Shown: positions 45,107-57,870 of the stretch, piece after piece
How the letters are laid out: each line of letters starts with the position of its first letter
Position numbering within the stretch: position 1 is the stretch's first letter
NCBI GenBank assembly: GCA_028015205.1
Contig: JAPWFG010000021.1
Coordinates: forward strand, 1,736,001-1,800,000
Origin: Mytilisepta virgata
Lineage: Eukaryota; Mollusca; Bivalvia; Mytilida; Mytilidae
DNA: 64,000 bases
Reading direction: 5' to 3'
Made by a program: the position numbers and the translations under genes
Notes under the pieces: generated by a model
Seen by the model: the letters and a program-made list of their open reading frames with translations, nothing else
Databases searched by the model: none
Told to the model about the DNA's origin: nothing

Positions 45107-46094
45107 AAATTTTTGTCAGTGGAACTTAATGAGTCAAACAATAGAAATTAAAAAAAAAGTTTGGGCTAAAATAGAAGAACAGTATATCGATTGTATAAAG
45201 GCACCTTCAGGGGGCAAAGAGAATTACTATATACATTTTGTAGTAACGAGGATAAAGTACATTTATAAATATGAAAAATAACAATATGTTCAACACAAAA
45301 TTTAAAAAAGGAAATATAATAGAAGTCTCCACATTTAAAGCAGTAATTTACATCAGACATTGATAATTTCAAGGGAGATTTTTATAAAAGTCATTTCAGA
45401 ACAGAACTAAGTAAACAGAAATACACATGTATTACATAGACACAGAGAATGACAATTCAGGAGGACAACAACATGAATGTTTGTTTTCATTTATACAATT
45501 AAAATGGAAAAAGACAAATTTAAATGTTTTGGATTAAATAGGTACATACAATAGTTCATATTTTTTTTACTTATAAATAAATTTTTAATATTTTTTGCTA
45601 ATTGATCAAAGACACTGGCAGTTGATTTCTGTGTGAATTAAAATTCTACTCATTTTAAAGTCCAATTTCCTTTTTTATTTTTATAACAAATTGACAACTT
45701 CTTAATGACAACTCAAAATTAAAATGATAAAAAAAAAATCTGAAAAAGTAGTTTATAATCATATCAAAATGCAATTCAAGAATCAAACTTCTTTCAAATC
45801 TAAGCTATGATTTTCTGATGTCATTATTCTGAGAAAACTTGTTAATTATATTTTTGACATTTAATTCTGAGGCATACACTTTTTAATCTCTGCTCAAAGT
45901 AAAATTCAATATCTAGGTTCTGATTACATGTCAGTGCATGTAGGTTAGAAATTAAAAAAAAATCATATCATAAATAATAGTTATCTATTCAATATACATA
46001 TTTTATTAAGCAAAAAATTATTGTTTGAACTATTGGTAAGATACCAATTATATGAAATGTACATTATAAAATTGATGAGAAATATAATATTTAC

Positions 46095-46202
46095 CGAACA
46101 CTCAGATTCTTTTTTCCTACGTAAATTAACAAAGTCCTCCAGAATAGATGTAATACTGGTCCGTGACCGGTTGGCCAGTTTACTTTCCACTTTAAGCATC
46201 AT
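46095..46202 (-). CDS. TRPM: TRPM-like coding exon 1 (proposed start)
   Basis: Thirty-six codons beginning ATG ATG, with an in-frame TGA two codons upstream, so no longer N-terminus is possible on this exon. The peptide MMLKVESKLANRSRT... is basic and polar and ends in KKESECS at a donor TCG|GTAAAT. It ends in phase 0, which is what the next recognised exon (GGA CAG AAA TCA TGG) needs. TRPM N-termini vary in this stretch, so the assignment rests on phase, donor, start context and strand rather than on similarity. Alternative first exons are common in TRPM genes; this may be one of several. It lies about 14 kb from exon 2. Confidence 0.55.
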
Positions 46203-47084
46203 TAATCAAACACGTCTTTTTTTTTTAACTTCAAAGAATATAAAACATTTCACTGCATCCTTTTAATTAAATCTTCTTACTGCAATTCACTGAATAAAGT
46301 CCTAGGAATAAAATGACTTGGGACCATTTAATTGGCTTGTCAATAAATAAATTTATCAAAGATGCAGAGATCTATTGATGTACACAGTAGTATAGATAAC
46401 AAAGCCTTTAACAGTTTTTATTAAGATTCTAACTGTGATGTCATCGGGTGACAATAAAACAAGTGAAACGTCAAACATGCAGATCTACTTATCATTATGC
46501 ATGTAACACTACAATATCCCACTGTCTACAGGCAATAGATATACATGTTTTCTCTGCCAATACTTGAATAAAGAATTTCTATAAATCTAACAATGTCACT
46601 TCAGTTGCTGACAATAATCGTTAACATATTCCTTTTGCTGATTGTTCTTTTCCTTTTTCAGATATATACAAAACATCCTATGTCATTTAACCCTGTAGGA
46701 ATATCATCATGGAAATTGGCATTTAATGTGACATCTCTGAAAAGCTTCATTTCTTGTCATTTTCTCTCATGAACAGAAACAACAAATATCATTGTTAATT
46801 TATTTTTTATGAAGAAAATGACACATAAATATAAAATATGGATTTCATTTTATTAATAAAATCAAATTTAATATTTGTCATGCTACCAGTAAGACAGTGA
46901 TATTCTCTATTCAATTACATGAATTTTTACATATAAATTAATACAAAAGTGAAAAACAAAGTATTGACAATTTTAATTTCAGCGATCTTTTCTCAGAACT
47001 TCAAATCTAAATAGAAATGACTTATTGTGTCCAATATTAACAATATAAGTAATAATTGATGATTATATTTGTTGGGTATAGCAT
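46203..47084 (-). other. Flank upstream of the proposed TRPM start exon
   Basis: A T-run and AT-rich sequence precede the ATG exon on the minus strand. No TATA/initiator arrangement or CpG-rich promoter that I would trust; further non-coding first exons may lie upstream. Confidence 0.4.
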
Positions 47085-47307
47085 TAGCAGGTACAAGAAT
47101 TGGCCATGTTGGCCATCATTGTCATATGACAATAACATGATGCAACTTTATACAACCATTCTACAGATGCAACGTACAAAGTTGGGGTTCAACTAGACAT
47201 ATAATTTTAGAGATATTGACCAATCATAAATAAGAATACCCATTGGCAGCCATGTGAACTGACAAAATCTTAGTGGGCAAAAACTGTAGTTTCTAATATG
47301 GCTGTAG
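47085..47307 (+). mobile_element. 5' flank of the 89-bp array, tandem-unit element remnant
   Basis: Contains 'TTGGCCATGTTGGCCATC', 'GACCAATCATAAATAAGAAT' and 'GGCAGCCATGTGAAC', shared with the units of the 42080 element. The 89-bp array may therefore have grown inside such an element. Confidence 0.5.
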
Positions 47308-48405
47308 GCTCAACCATTAAGTTAAGGCATTGTAACTTGATCAACAAGCCACACAACACACTAAATGGTCCCCAAAACCAAAAAGTCCCTTTCCCAACTC
47401 AACCATTATGTTAAGGCATTATAACTTGAGCAACAAGCCACACAACACACTAAATGGTCCCCAAAACCAAAAAGTCCCTTTCCCGACTCAACCACTAAGT
47501 TAATACATTATAACTTGAGCAACAAGCCACACCACACACTAAATGGTCCCCAAAACCAAAAAGTCCCTTTCCCGACTCAACCACTAAGTTAATACATTAT
47601 AACTTGAGCAACAAGCCACACCACACACTAAATGGTCCCCAAAACCAAAAAGTTCCTTTCCCGACTCAACCACTAAGTTAATACATTATAACTTGAGCAA
47701 CAAGCCACACCACACACTAAATGGTCCCCAAAACCAAAAAGTTCCTTTCCCGACTCAACCACTAAGTTAATACATTATAACTTGAGCAACAAGCCACACC
47801 ACACACTAAATGGTCCCCAAAACCAAAAAGTTCCTTTCCCGACTCAACCACTAAGTTAATACATTATAACTTGAGCAACAAGCCACACCACACACTAAAT
47901 GGTCCCCAAAACCAAAAAGTTCCTTTCCCGACTCAACCACTAAGTTAATACATTATAACTTGAGCAACAAGCCACACCACACACTAAATGGTCCCCAAAA
48001 CCAAAAAGTTCCTTTCCCAACTCAACCATTAAGTTAAGGCATTATAACTTGAGCAACAAGCCACACCACACACTAAATGGTCCCCAAAACCAAAAAGTTC
48101 CTTTCCCGACTCAACCACTAAGTTAATACATTATAACTTGAGCAACAAGCCACACCACACACTAAATGGTCCCCAAAACCAAAAAGTTCCTTTCCCGACT
48201 CAACCACTAAGTTAATACATTATAACTTGAGCAACAAGCCACACCACACACTAAATGGTCCCCAAAACCAAAAAGTTCCTTTCCCAACTCAACCATTAAG
48301 TTAAGGCATTATAACTTGAGCAACAAGCCACACCACACACTAAATGGTCCCCAAAACCAAAAAGTCCCTTTCCCGACTCAACCACTAAGTTAAGACATTA
48401 TAACT
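47308..48405. repeat. 89-bp satellite-like array, about 12.3 copies
   Basis: Exact 89-bp period (for example unit starts 47485, 47574, 47663). The unit includes 'AACTTGAGCAACAAGCCACA' and 'CTAAATGGTCCCCAAAACCA'. Two unit types occur: A (CAACTCAACCATTAAGTTAAGGC) near 47308, 47397, 48020 and 48287, and B (CGACTCAACCACTAAGTTAATAC) in most others. Recurrence of A three units apart suggests unequal exchange by 267 bp. Copies are over 95% alike by eye. No reading frame. Confidence 0.95.
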
Positions 48406-48410
48406 GGATA

Positions 48411-49955
48411 ACTACAATACTATCAAATTAAGTATAAACAACTAGTAAGAGGCATAAAGAAGATATATTTATTGCCCCTTAGAGGACCCATTAACTGGTT
48501 AATAAACATTATCTTATCTATACCTTATTTCATTTTTTACTTATAGAATACTTTCAATTATGACATTTGAACTTACAAAAAAAAAATTAACCCAAACATG
48601 ATATTATTTTTGTAAGTAATCTTTTGAATTTTGTTCCAAATGGAGGAATTTCTGAAGAAAATCAAAACAAACTTTTTCTGTGGAACAAACAAACCAGACA
48701 AAAATATCTGACCCTGGAAGAGTTAACTTTATAAAGAATTGAAATATTGGTTCATTTTCAGTGACAATAAGAAGTTGAATAACTGGATAAAAAAAGAATA
48801 ATTATATTACTGTCATAGGAACTTAAAAATTAATTCTAAAATTACAACGAATTAAATGTAAAAAAAATGATAACAGGATTGGTCTATGATTATGACTGAA
48901 TACATTTATAGATTCTCCATTTGTTGCTCTTCCTTTTATTCAAATGTTTTTCTTTTGTAAAATCATACCACTCTACAAGCATAAATGGAAAATGAGGATT
49001 GAAAGTGTCAAAAATCAACAAGAACATTGTCACAACTGGTCTTAAGAAATGGGCTCTTCAGGGCAGGCCAATTTTGAAGTAAGCTGTGTAAATCTCTTAT
49101 CTTAAAGAACTCTCTTAATTTATCAATTGTTTTTTGTGTAAAGAAAACTCGAAGAAAGGGATGATGTGCATCCATATTTTATTATATAAAAAAACAATGT
49201 TTTGACATACAACAACTTTATGAGTGGCAAAATCCAATATCCTAAACCAGGGGACAGTGAAAATAATGCGCATACATGTTTTTTGGTAATATTAAGAATA
49301 CAAACCACATAAGAATCTTCAGTATAATACAGCATTTGAATAGGTATTTAAACCCAGATGCAGCCAAGTACAGGATATAGACATTTGGCATTGAACCTCA
49401 ATTGGTTAGCAATGTGATTAATACATCAAAGACAGCTGTTGTCTGTGATAAATGGTTATGTCATACAATATAAATGATATTAATTAAATTATTTCACCAA
49501 AATATTCCAATATTCACCATTGAGCTGATTACTGACACTTCTATCAAAGATATTAAAATAAATTCTGGAGTTTTCAATTCTTCTGTCTTTAAAAATAAAG
49601 GCTTATAATATATATATAGGTCACACTGGCATTCTAAAACCTGTCGCCATAAAAATTGCCAAAGCATCATTTTTGTTGGCAGTTTAAAAATTTGTTCACC
49701 AAGTCATCCTCCCCTTTTTGAAACATACTTGATTGTTCTGTTATTCATTATTATTTCAAATAACATGACCTAAAAAGTATTTTTGATGAAATAGTTTTAA
49801 TGACAGTTAACTTTCACCTTTCATCTGAAATGACCTTTATTTTGATGCCAAGCCTTATAAAACATCGATTGTTCCATATGTGTTTGTTGATGTTAAACCA
49901 GAAGTGACATCACAATCTTTGCTGATTGGAAATTTTATGATATAATGCTTTTACA
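48411..49955. other. Plain AT-rich flank
   Basis: No recognisable coding block, array or inverted repeat. Confidence 0.5.
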
Positions 49956-49960
49956 TACCT

Positions 49961-50087
49961 GGGCCCTTTTGTTCAAATTATTTAACCGAGGGTTAAATTT
50001 AACCACAGGTTAAACGTAGTGATCTTCTATATGATTAACCCTCAGTTAAATTTAACCTTGGGTTAAATACGTTGAACAATTGGGCCC
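49961..50087. mobile_element. Palindromic MITE with GGGCCC ends
   Basis: GGGCCCTTTTGTTCAAATTA...AACC pairs with GGTTAAATACGTTGAACAATTGGGCCC. The interior repeats GGTTAAATTTAACC, itself self-complementary. Confidence 0.75.
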
Positions 50088-50769
50088 TGTTAAATTTGTT
50101 AAAAGCATGCATCGTTATTTTCATGACTAAAACAATTACCTAATAAAAATTTTTTAATAATATAAATATCACCTTAACGTATAAATTGAATTGTCCTCAG
50201 ATGGTGGTCAATCAATTGAGCAGTCAAGTGTAAATGATCTCTGCACGTACCAGGGTATGATAGCCCTGTGTATTACAGATTTCTACACCACGTCAGTCAT
50301 TGATTTGCAATTTCCGAAAGGACAAACCAAGTTGATTTCAATTGTTATAATTACTAAAATATAGCTATTCAGTTCTTCATAAACAACAAAAATCAGATAA
50401 ATATTAATAGGGACTATTTAGCGAAAACATATTGTGGCACGTTAATTTTTTATTCGTTAGGTGGCGCTGTTCAAAAGGAAACGTTTCATGACTGGGTTAC
50501 CAAATATTCATCCCATGTCTGTTTATACTGAAGTACCAGTGATACAGTTTTTGTATAAGTTTCAATTGATGTTACCCTCACTGAAGTTGTTAATGTTCAG
50601 TCTATCTGTACGATAGCAATGGAAGAGAACTTTCAAAAACCATTTTCATGCCTGACGGCCATGTTTGTTGGCAAAATGGTACCAGAGTAACAAAATTACT
50701 ATATCATAACTATCACTCCTACAAAATTTGGTATTCAAATGTTCATTTGAAGCATAATTTTTCATTTAA

Positions 50770-51894
50770 GGGCATACGATACAGTTTCGATAATAGTATC
50801 TACTATTGACTTTTCTTTGAGATTTTACATATTGGTAGTTTTACACCTTTCTAAAAATGCAAAGAACTACATCTTCATGCGCAGGTTCAATTTTCTGCAT
50901 TTTTACTAAAAAATTGCAAATATCGTCTTTTCACCTATTTCAATACAAGTGAAATGATGAAAATGGTGGGTTGAAGGGAATAAAGCTTTCGTTTGTGGTA
51001 CAGGGAGATTGTCGGTGAATAAAATGTACATAATCTTACAGAAAATGAATAAAGAATCGACTGATGTATGATTTATGTACTTATAATTGGATATATTATG
51101 ATTTCGAGGCTAAAAACTGACACCCCAACATGCCCATGTCTGGGTCAGCAATTTTCATGTTTTCTATATGGAGTGGGCTCTGACGTCCCACAGCCCCACC
51201 ATATCACAAAAAAGGCCGTCAGACGTCAGAGCAATCTCGGACTACACAGATTAGGAAGTCTGAGAAATTCAATCTGTAATTTCCTTTTTATTAAATGATG
51301 TACAAAAATGTAAATGAATCTGCATGATACATGTACATTGTACACTGTCACTTCCTTACGATATTCATGCATCATTTGAATTAAGCTCCCCTTTTTAAGA
51401 AAAAAACATTCCGCCATGAAACCTGTTAAAACGATACCCTTCAGAGAAGCATAAAGCGGGTACTGGTCATGCTTGCTGAGCACTTGAGTTCATCCCGCTT
51501 TTGGTAGGGTTCCTGTTGCTCATTTGTGTGTATTTTTTAGTATTTTGTGTTATTTGTTGTTTGTCTTTTGACTGTCGTCTTTTTGTTGTTCTAGGTCGTG
51601 TTTTTTTTTCCCACGGATTTCTCCTCTTTTGACACTTCAATCAGTATTCCATTTTTTAATTGAAGCATTGTATTTTGTGTATGATGTAACCTTGTTTCCC
51701 TCATTCATTTCCTCTAGAAATACTTCTAACTTTATACAAGTACCACCAGTGATGTAATGTAATTTTGCATTAAAAGGAGATTCTGAACTAGCTACATTGT
51801 GGGAAAGGGAAAAACAATTTCATGCTGTTCTGCGAAAAGTCCTGTTTGGACGTAAGCGACGTAATTATCTCTCCTGTAACTGTATCATATACCC
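50770..51894. mobile_element. TTAA-flanked DNA transposon, 1.1 kb
   Basis: Inverted ends GGGCATACGATACAG and GGGTATATGATACAG (right end, reverse complement) between TTAA at 50766-50769 and 51895-51898. No transposase is recognisable; the 76-codon frame at 51068 has no family look. Around 51480-51650 a stretch 'GGTAGGGTTCCTGTTGCTCA' followed by TTTGTCTTTTGACTGTCGTC resembles a non-coding tail I associate with other mollusc repeats. Confidence 0.65.
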
Positions 51895-51929
51895 TTAAAT
51901 ATATTTTAAATATTGTCCAATGTTAACAA

Positions 51930-52570
51930 AGTCTGATACTGGCAGCCATCTTAGATCTTCAATTGACACCAAAGTGACAACTCTTTGATAGTACACGTAC
52001 CTTGCAATGATCATTCATGACATGTTTCAAATCCATGGGTCAAGTAGTTTCAGAGAACAAGTTCTTCGAAATTTAACTAATCATGAAAGTCTTTTAAGGG
52101 CCTGACAGTGATGTTTGTTAATATAGGAATTATCCAAGAACACATAGATATTAAATCTACAAAGTATTAATCTAATCTATTCTTCAGAAGAAGAGGACTT
52201 TTTAATAGATTTTCCCAAAGGGTCCAAAGAGTCTGATGCAGCGGCCATCTTTGATTTCTGACTGACACAAATGTACCAACTCTTGTTAATGATCTTTATA
52301 AGAACACATCTGCAAGTTTGGGTTTAATCGGGTAAGTAGTTCTTGTGAAGTTCTTCAAAGTTCAGCCAATCAGAAATTTGGATAGGTCCTGGCGGCCATG
52401 TTTCTTGATGAATCTGCACCTTAGTAACAACATTTGGGAAGGACTTTATAAGGAACATCTATGCAACATTTTGGATAAAATCTGTACTGCTGTTCCCAAG
52501 AAGAAGATCAAAATGTGAAAAGTTTATGGATAAATGTAAGCCAAGTGATGCTTTGGTCAAAGGACTACTG
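51930..52570 (+). mobile_element. Decayed tandem-unit element
   Basis: Three eroded units of about 160-180 bp with 'GGC(A/G)GCCATCTT', 'AAGTAGTTTCAGAG', 'GTCCAAAGAGTCTGATGCAG' and a 3' piece 'GTAAGCCAAGTGATGC'. Terminal hairpin and start are not clear. A similar unit fragment at 50640-50700 suggests that the TTAA element split it. Confidence 0.5.
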
Positions 52571-52599
52571 ATGCCAAATTCTAATGCAATGCGAATGTA

Positions 52600-54380
52600 A
52601 CAAGCAAATTGATTGGCTAAGAGAGTGGTAAAATCTACATTCTACCTGTCTGTAACCAAGCATGGTCACCATTTTGATTTTACTGTTGCAAATTGAATTT
52701 ACCTGGTGACGCTTTACACAGGAACCACATCAAATACAACACTGTTATTCCCTAATTTTAAAGAAAATTAAAATGTAAAACCTTTGGTCCACATTAAAAA
52801 AAATAGGCACAATAGGCACAAATGCCATGATTTAAACATTCTTTTCTTTTCCATTACAGCAAAATGAAATGTTAATATTTATTATGAAATCTTGCAAATG
52901 TTAATTGCAGTATCCTTCATCAAATGAGTGATTAGCTGATTTATTGAAAACTAAATTTTTATTTAAAGTGTATCTCATCTCTAACAAACCAATTTTGAAT
53001 AGATTAGTTTTCAATCCCTCAGGACTAATATTTAAATTGCAAATTCGTTGTCACTAAAACCTAAAAATTTCTGATAATTCAGCTATGTTTCCATGCTAAT
53101 TGGATATTAGAAAACAAGTTTGCTTCAAAGGTATTCTCTATTATATGACGGAGTTTTTTTAACTACTGTATTTGTCCGTATGCAAAGAAAACATCTAAAC
53201 AAAAATCAAAGCAGAATAATAAACAAAAATAAATCACTGGTAATACAAACCGGCCCCTCTGAAAAATAGATTCCTCCACAGACAGAACGCTTTAGCTTTG
53301 GTCCGGAATTTACACCTTTCTTTTCCAGTAACAAAATCTTCCAAAAACTTGCCCCTCTGAATTCCGAATATGAGAGATAATGTCAGGTCCAAAACATGCA
53401 AATTTCATGCAGATATTTCAATTTATTTACTTCCATTCGGATTTCAGTATGGATATTATTTAGTCCTCCCAAAATTCTGAAAAATGCCCAATTTCTATGG
53501 CCCCATAGACAGATGTTCGGTTTACAGAGGTTACACTGTGAACTGTTACCAAGTATCCTAAACAAAGTAACTGTCATTATCCCACTAAGTGCACTACCCA
53601 CAGTATATCAAATTTTTAAAATGATATTCTGCAGTATAAACTGTCAAACCACTTTAAATTAAGGACACCTCTATAACACAAATATAGAGAACTGTCAAAA
53701 TAGCCCTGACACAAACCAATCTAGTAAAAGTTAATTTTTTGCAAATGAACTTTTACCATGTAGCTTTTGTGTGATTTTTATAGAATCTTTTTTCAAGTAT
53801 ATTTTTTAAGATTTCTGTCCCATTTACTATATCAAGCATCACGAAAGCTGAAAATTATGGTAATAATGTATTTAAATAAAAAATCATAATCCCTCAATCA
53901 GACAAAAAAAACATTGTGAAGCATATTGATTCAATGCTATCAACAGAGTTTTGATTGACATCTTATACTGATCTTGTGATTAAGGTTAAGATTAAATTCC
54001 GAGTTAATTAATTAGAAATAATGAATAGTCTCTAGCAGCTGAGTACTTTAATGAAGGCTTTAATGGGGCTTGTTTTTGACATTACTTATCGAGGCAACCA
54101 TTAATAAACCTGGCATTCACGAGGCTAAAAATAAAACAGGATGAAATTTCCTTTCAAACTTCTGCAATATTGAATAAATACATGTATATCCAACATATAA
54201 AATATTTAACTGGTATTCAATTACAATATTCATTATTAAATTTTGTTATTTTGCATCATAAACTACATAAAATTCATCCAAACACTTTAGGATTTCATGA
54301 ACAATTGATGGTGTTTTCAATAGTTAATCAAATACAAGGAAAAAGTATATTGATTTTTATTTTTCTTCATTTGTGTGATA
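52600..54380. other. Flank without recognisable genes
   Basis: AT-rich. A slightly GC-richer patch at 53250-53390 has minus-strand sequence that could be an untranslated exon, but no splice borders stand out. No repeat structure seen. Confidence 0.35.
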
Positions 54381-54383
54381 TTT

Positions 54384-54527
54384 ATAGATTATTACATGGC
54401 CATTTCCATATCAGCCCTGGTACCATCTTGAGACTCCCATATCGGACTTAGGGCTTTAGCCCGAGGTCCAATATGGATCCAGGGATGATACCAGGGCCAA
54501 TATGGAAAATGCCATGTAATGATCTAT
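54384..54527. mobile_element. Palindromic MITE
   Basis: ATAGATTATTACATGGCCAT...CAGCCCTGGTA pairs with TACCAGGGCCAATATGG...CATGTAATGATCTAT around a GGGCTTTAGCCC core hairpin. Confidence 0.78.
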
Positions 54528-54957
54528 TTATCACATATCTAAAAAAAATAAAAAGAATTTTAGATTTTTAAAAAATGGAGGAGAAAAAACAAACAAAAAT
54601 ATGGATTTTCGAGGGCAAATGTGGATTTTTAAGGGCCAATACGGATTTTCGAGGGCAAATAACCGACTCTGACTTCCGGCTATTATTGGACATGCAAAAA
54701 CATACATATTAGTACAAAACATGTCATAAATGTATTTCTTTTATATTCATAAAGAGTTTTAAGACTTTAAAAGTTCTGCCAAGGAAGCTATTTAAAATGC
54801 TGCTTGTACTGGCAATTCAGAAGAACTTAAATACTGGTTTATCTACTTTTTTCCAAATATTTGTGAAAAGTTTGTGGTCAATCCATCACATACAAGTACA
54901 GTTCTCATTTCTCTATGTATTCTTTGAATTAAGTTTGTAGTGATCATCCAATAAATC

Positions 54958-55340
54958 TATAATACATAGTCATTGTCAGAAAATATAAAATTCATTTGGG
55001 AACGCTTTAGAAACATGAGAAAAAGGCAAACATTAGCGAGCCTGTTTCCCATGTTTTGCAGCAAACCCAAATTTTTTTATATTTTGCAACAATGACTTTG
55101 AATTGTCTCTATCCTGCAGAGATGAAATTGCCCCTTCAAATGCCTTAAAAATATATATGAAGTTGAAATCCAGCTGCCATGAAGATGCGGGAAATGCTCT
55201 GATGTAACCTGGCACATTTACTACGCTACCCACGCTCTTTATGCAAACAAGTACCAGTAGACTTTATTATGTCATTGACCTAATACCACTCAATATTTTA
55301 TTCTACCCCTGTTTTTAGATCAGAAATGATAGCAGGATAA
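54958..55340. mobile_element. Hairpin plus MITE composite, copy 2
   Basis: Homologous along its length to 18662-19048 (ATACATAGTCATTGTC, GCTTTAGAAACATG, TTAGCGAGCC, GAAGTTGAAATCCA, GCAGGATAAAAC) but more decayed. Confidence 0.65.
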
Positions 55341-55344
55341 AACT

Positions 55345-57500
55345 ATTTTCCCATTCCATGTAGAAGGACATCATAATGTCACTGGATTTTAATTAATAGT
55401 ATAAAACCTAACATATAAACTGTCTTATTGTCAAATAAAAAACTACATAAAAATTAATTACTTTACATCTATCTTGTATATCTTGACAGAAATTGTCTCA
55501 AAAAGACATTTTGATGTGTATTAATTCTCTCATATATCCATCAGAATTTGATTGACATGAACATGTAAGAAACAAAGTATCCTGATGCTTGCAGCAGAAA
55601 TTAAGGACATGTCTACATAACCAGCTCCTTGTTGAAGTTTACATGACGACCCCAAACTGTAATCAATCATTATCCATGTTCAATCCTTTCATTCATGAAT
55701 AACCCATATCCTAACATTTCAAGTCATATGTCCAAACTATACAACCCATGGATTGTTTATTTTTTTATAAAGTAATTTCAACTTCTGATTATATATAATA
55801 AAAAAAATTGTGTCAGTGATAGATATTCTTTTTTCAAATCATTACAATGAGTTCTGTTCAGTAATGGATCACCAATATTAAAGTGTAAAAACCATTTTTG
55901 CCATGAGAAAATTGTGTCATTATATTTTTTTAGTAACAGTGACCGTGACCTTTGATTAAATACCATAAATTGAATAAATATGCTTGCTTTAATCAGTAAA
56001 ATATAATATTTTCTTTCTTAAAACTCAACAAATACTTTATAAATATAAGCAGAACCACTGTCAATATTGTGATGCGTAATCTGAGTCACATCACCATGCC
56101 ATAGTGCAGAATTGAGTTATCTCTCTTAATCATACAACTGGCATAAAGATTTTAAATCGTTAACTATGATGATTTGGTATTCTCAATGGATTTTTGTACT
56201 GAAGTAGTATTATGAATATGGACCTAGGACTGGTGATTAGATGGTTCAATAATGAACTTAAAAAAAAATGCTCTTAAATATCAAAATCCGATCACGAATG
56301 TAAAATTAATGTGAATATTATTTAAAAGGCGACATACAGATTGAGTTTTTTTATTTATATTTAATTTTTACATTAAATTCAAATAAAACAATAATTTTAA
56401 ACTAGCAAATACCAGTAAGTTTTTTTTCAAATATAATAATAAAACTAATTTATATCTGGCATAATTTTTAAATGTAATTATAGGTTAATTTTCAGGGACA
56501 TAGTGTTTGGTTTCAAAGGATTACTCGCTTAAATAAAATATAAGTAACATCTTATTATTTTAAGACGTATAAGTGTATCAAGGTTTACAAAAGATCATAA
56601 AAGAAATTAATATATTTTCAGTTATCCCAAAGACTGAGTATACAGAATTCTACCAATTTTCTGAATAAGATTCATCTTGATGGCTGTACTGGTGTGTAAA
56701 AATATCCTTTGCGTGCACGAGAGAAACTTTCCATGATTCCAAGTCTTCAAAAATCTGCCTCAGGACTTTAAAGTGCGAATGACAAAAATTTAGTTTGCAG
56801 GTGTATTGACTGAAGCAGATTATTTTTAAGATTTGATACAAACATGTATTCAGTTGTTTAGATTTGCAGTGATAAATGTAAGTGTTTAATTCATTTGATT
56901 TGTAAATCTTTCAAAGCAAAGAAAGGAAGGGGTAGCTTGGGTCATTTTAAAAAAACTCACAAGCATAGTAAGACTCTACTTACAACTCATTATATAAAGA
57001 TAAGTCCTAAAATTACCCTACATCCAGATTTAATGAAGAAAAATAAGAACACTAGATATTTATATCCTTATGCAAAATAAATGAACAAAGATAAACGTAT
57101 ATCATCCTCAAAGATATAAGAGTAAGCTGACTTTAGAGGCAACCATTGAGAGAATCCAGATTTGCAATAAATTTGCATAATTAATTAAAATGTAGCAAAA
57201 ATCCACAGGTCTCTCTGATTGAATAGAGGTTGCTGCTCGCCCTACCTGGTATCATACTTGAAGGATCATGAAAATTCAGTATGAAAATAATAGGGAATTC
57301 CGAGTTAGGAGTACTCAAAAGTACTTTGATGAGGATTCCTATACCTAGGTAAATTCAATGAGCACTGTCGACAAAGTTAAATAACGTTACGACCGATTGG
57401 TGAAAAGGTATGACAAAAGAATTCTGATTGGACGTTAATGATGCATATGCAATGATCTTCCTTGGGTCATCTCCCACTGAAAACAGCCATTTACTGAAGA
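55345..57500. other. Flank without recognisable genes
   Basis: AT-rich. The only reading frame of note is minus 56650-56841 (ending VLRQIFEDLESWKVSLVHAK... SYSENW, stop), which I cannot assign. Confidence 0.35.
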
Positions 57501-57519
57501 ATGACATTTCTGATCTGAG

Positions 57520-57767
57520 GGCCACCTAAAAACTTTTGTTCCAATTGGCCAAGTAGTTTCAGACAAGATCTTTAAGTAAATTTCCAATAGGGTCCTATGT
57601 TAAATCATATTGTGTTCTGGCAGCCATCTTCGATGACGGGCCGGGTCATCGGATAAAATTCTGAAAGAGGACCACGTAAGGACCATTGCTACCAAGTTTT
57701 GTTCCAATTGGCCAAGTGGTTTCAGCCAAGAAGATCTTTAATTAAATTTTTAGGCCAGGTGAGCTAA
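57520..57767 (+). mobile_element. Tandem-unit element, 5'-truncated
   Basis: One and a half units of the 6989-type (AAGGACCATTGCTACCAAG, CAATTGGCCAAGTGGTTTCAG, GGCAGCCATCTTC) joined directly to the 3' end TTTTAGGCCAGGTGAGCTAA. The GACGACGG segment and the first hairpin arm are missing. Confidence 0.65.
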
Positions 57768-57870
57768 AAAAGACAATAAATATAAATCATCTTTACCAAT
57801 AGGTTGTTATTTATTAATTTCTTAATAACTAGGATATCATAAAACTATAAACCCACTTTATTGTTTTCTT

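Larger units (their letters stand above)
31879..46094 (-). other. TRPM intron 1 (14.2 kb)
   Basis: Separates the proposed ATG exon from exon 2. It holds at least four hairpin MITEs, a nested fold-back, three tandem-unit elements and a TTAA element carrying a transposase-type exon. Stretches at 39110-42070, 42895-44150 and 45110-46090 show nothing beyond AT-rich sequence. Confidence 0.55.
142..46202 (-). other. TRPM: TRPM-type cation channel gene, 5' portion (12 coding exons in window)
   Basis: Gene span on the minus strand. Twelve exons with GT/AG borders join in phase to 1533 nt, 511 codons, with no stop. The translation carries hallmarks of the TRPM1/3/6/7 clade in the right order: KSWVERTFLKREC, the CCCGR box, [95 protein letters not shown] and [16 protein letters not shown]. 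These belong to the cytosolic N-terminal homology region (SLOG/LSDAT fold, then ankyrin-like helices), which in the family assembles the tetramer and senses ligand. The six transmembrane helices, pore and any C-terminal kinase would lie beyond position 1. The paralogue (M1, M3, M6 or M7) cannot be decided from this part. Introns run from about 0.6 to 14 kb and are loaded with transposons. Confidence 0.93.

Noticed and set aside
47308..48405. Possible CRISPR array (regular repeats)
   Set aside because: Repeats are head-to-tail without unique spacers, in a eukaryotic setting.
53250..53390. GC-richer patch that could be a TRPM 5' untranslated exon
   Set aside because: No convincing acceptor/donor pair and no way to link it without transcripts.
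56650..56841. Minus-strand 63-codon frame ending ...SYSENW
   Set aside because: Coding-like composition but no recognisable family, no clear splice borders and no partner exons.
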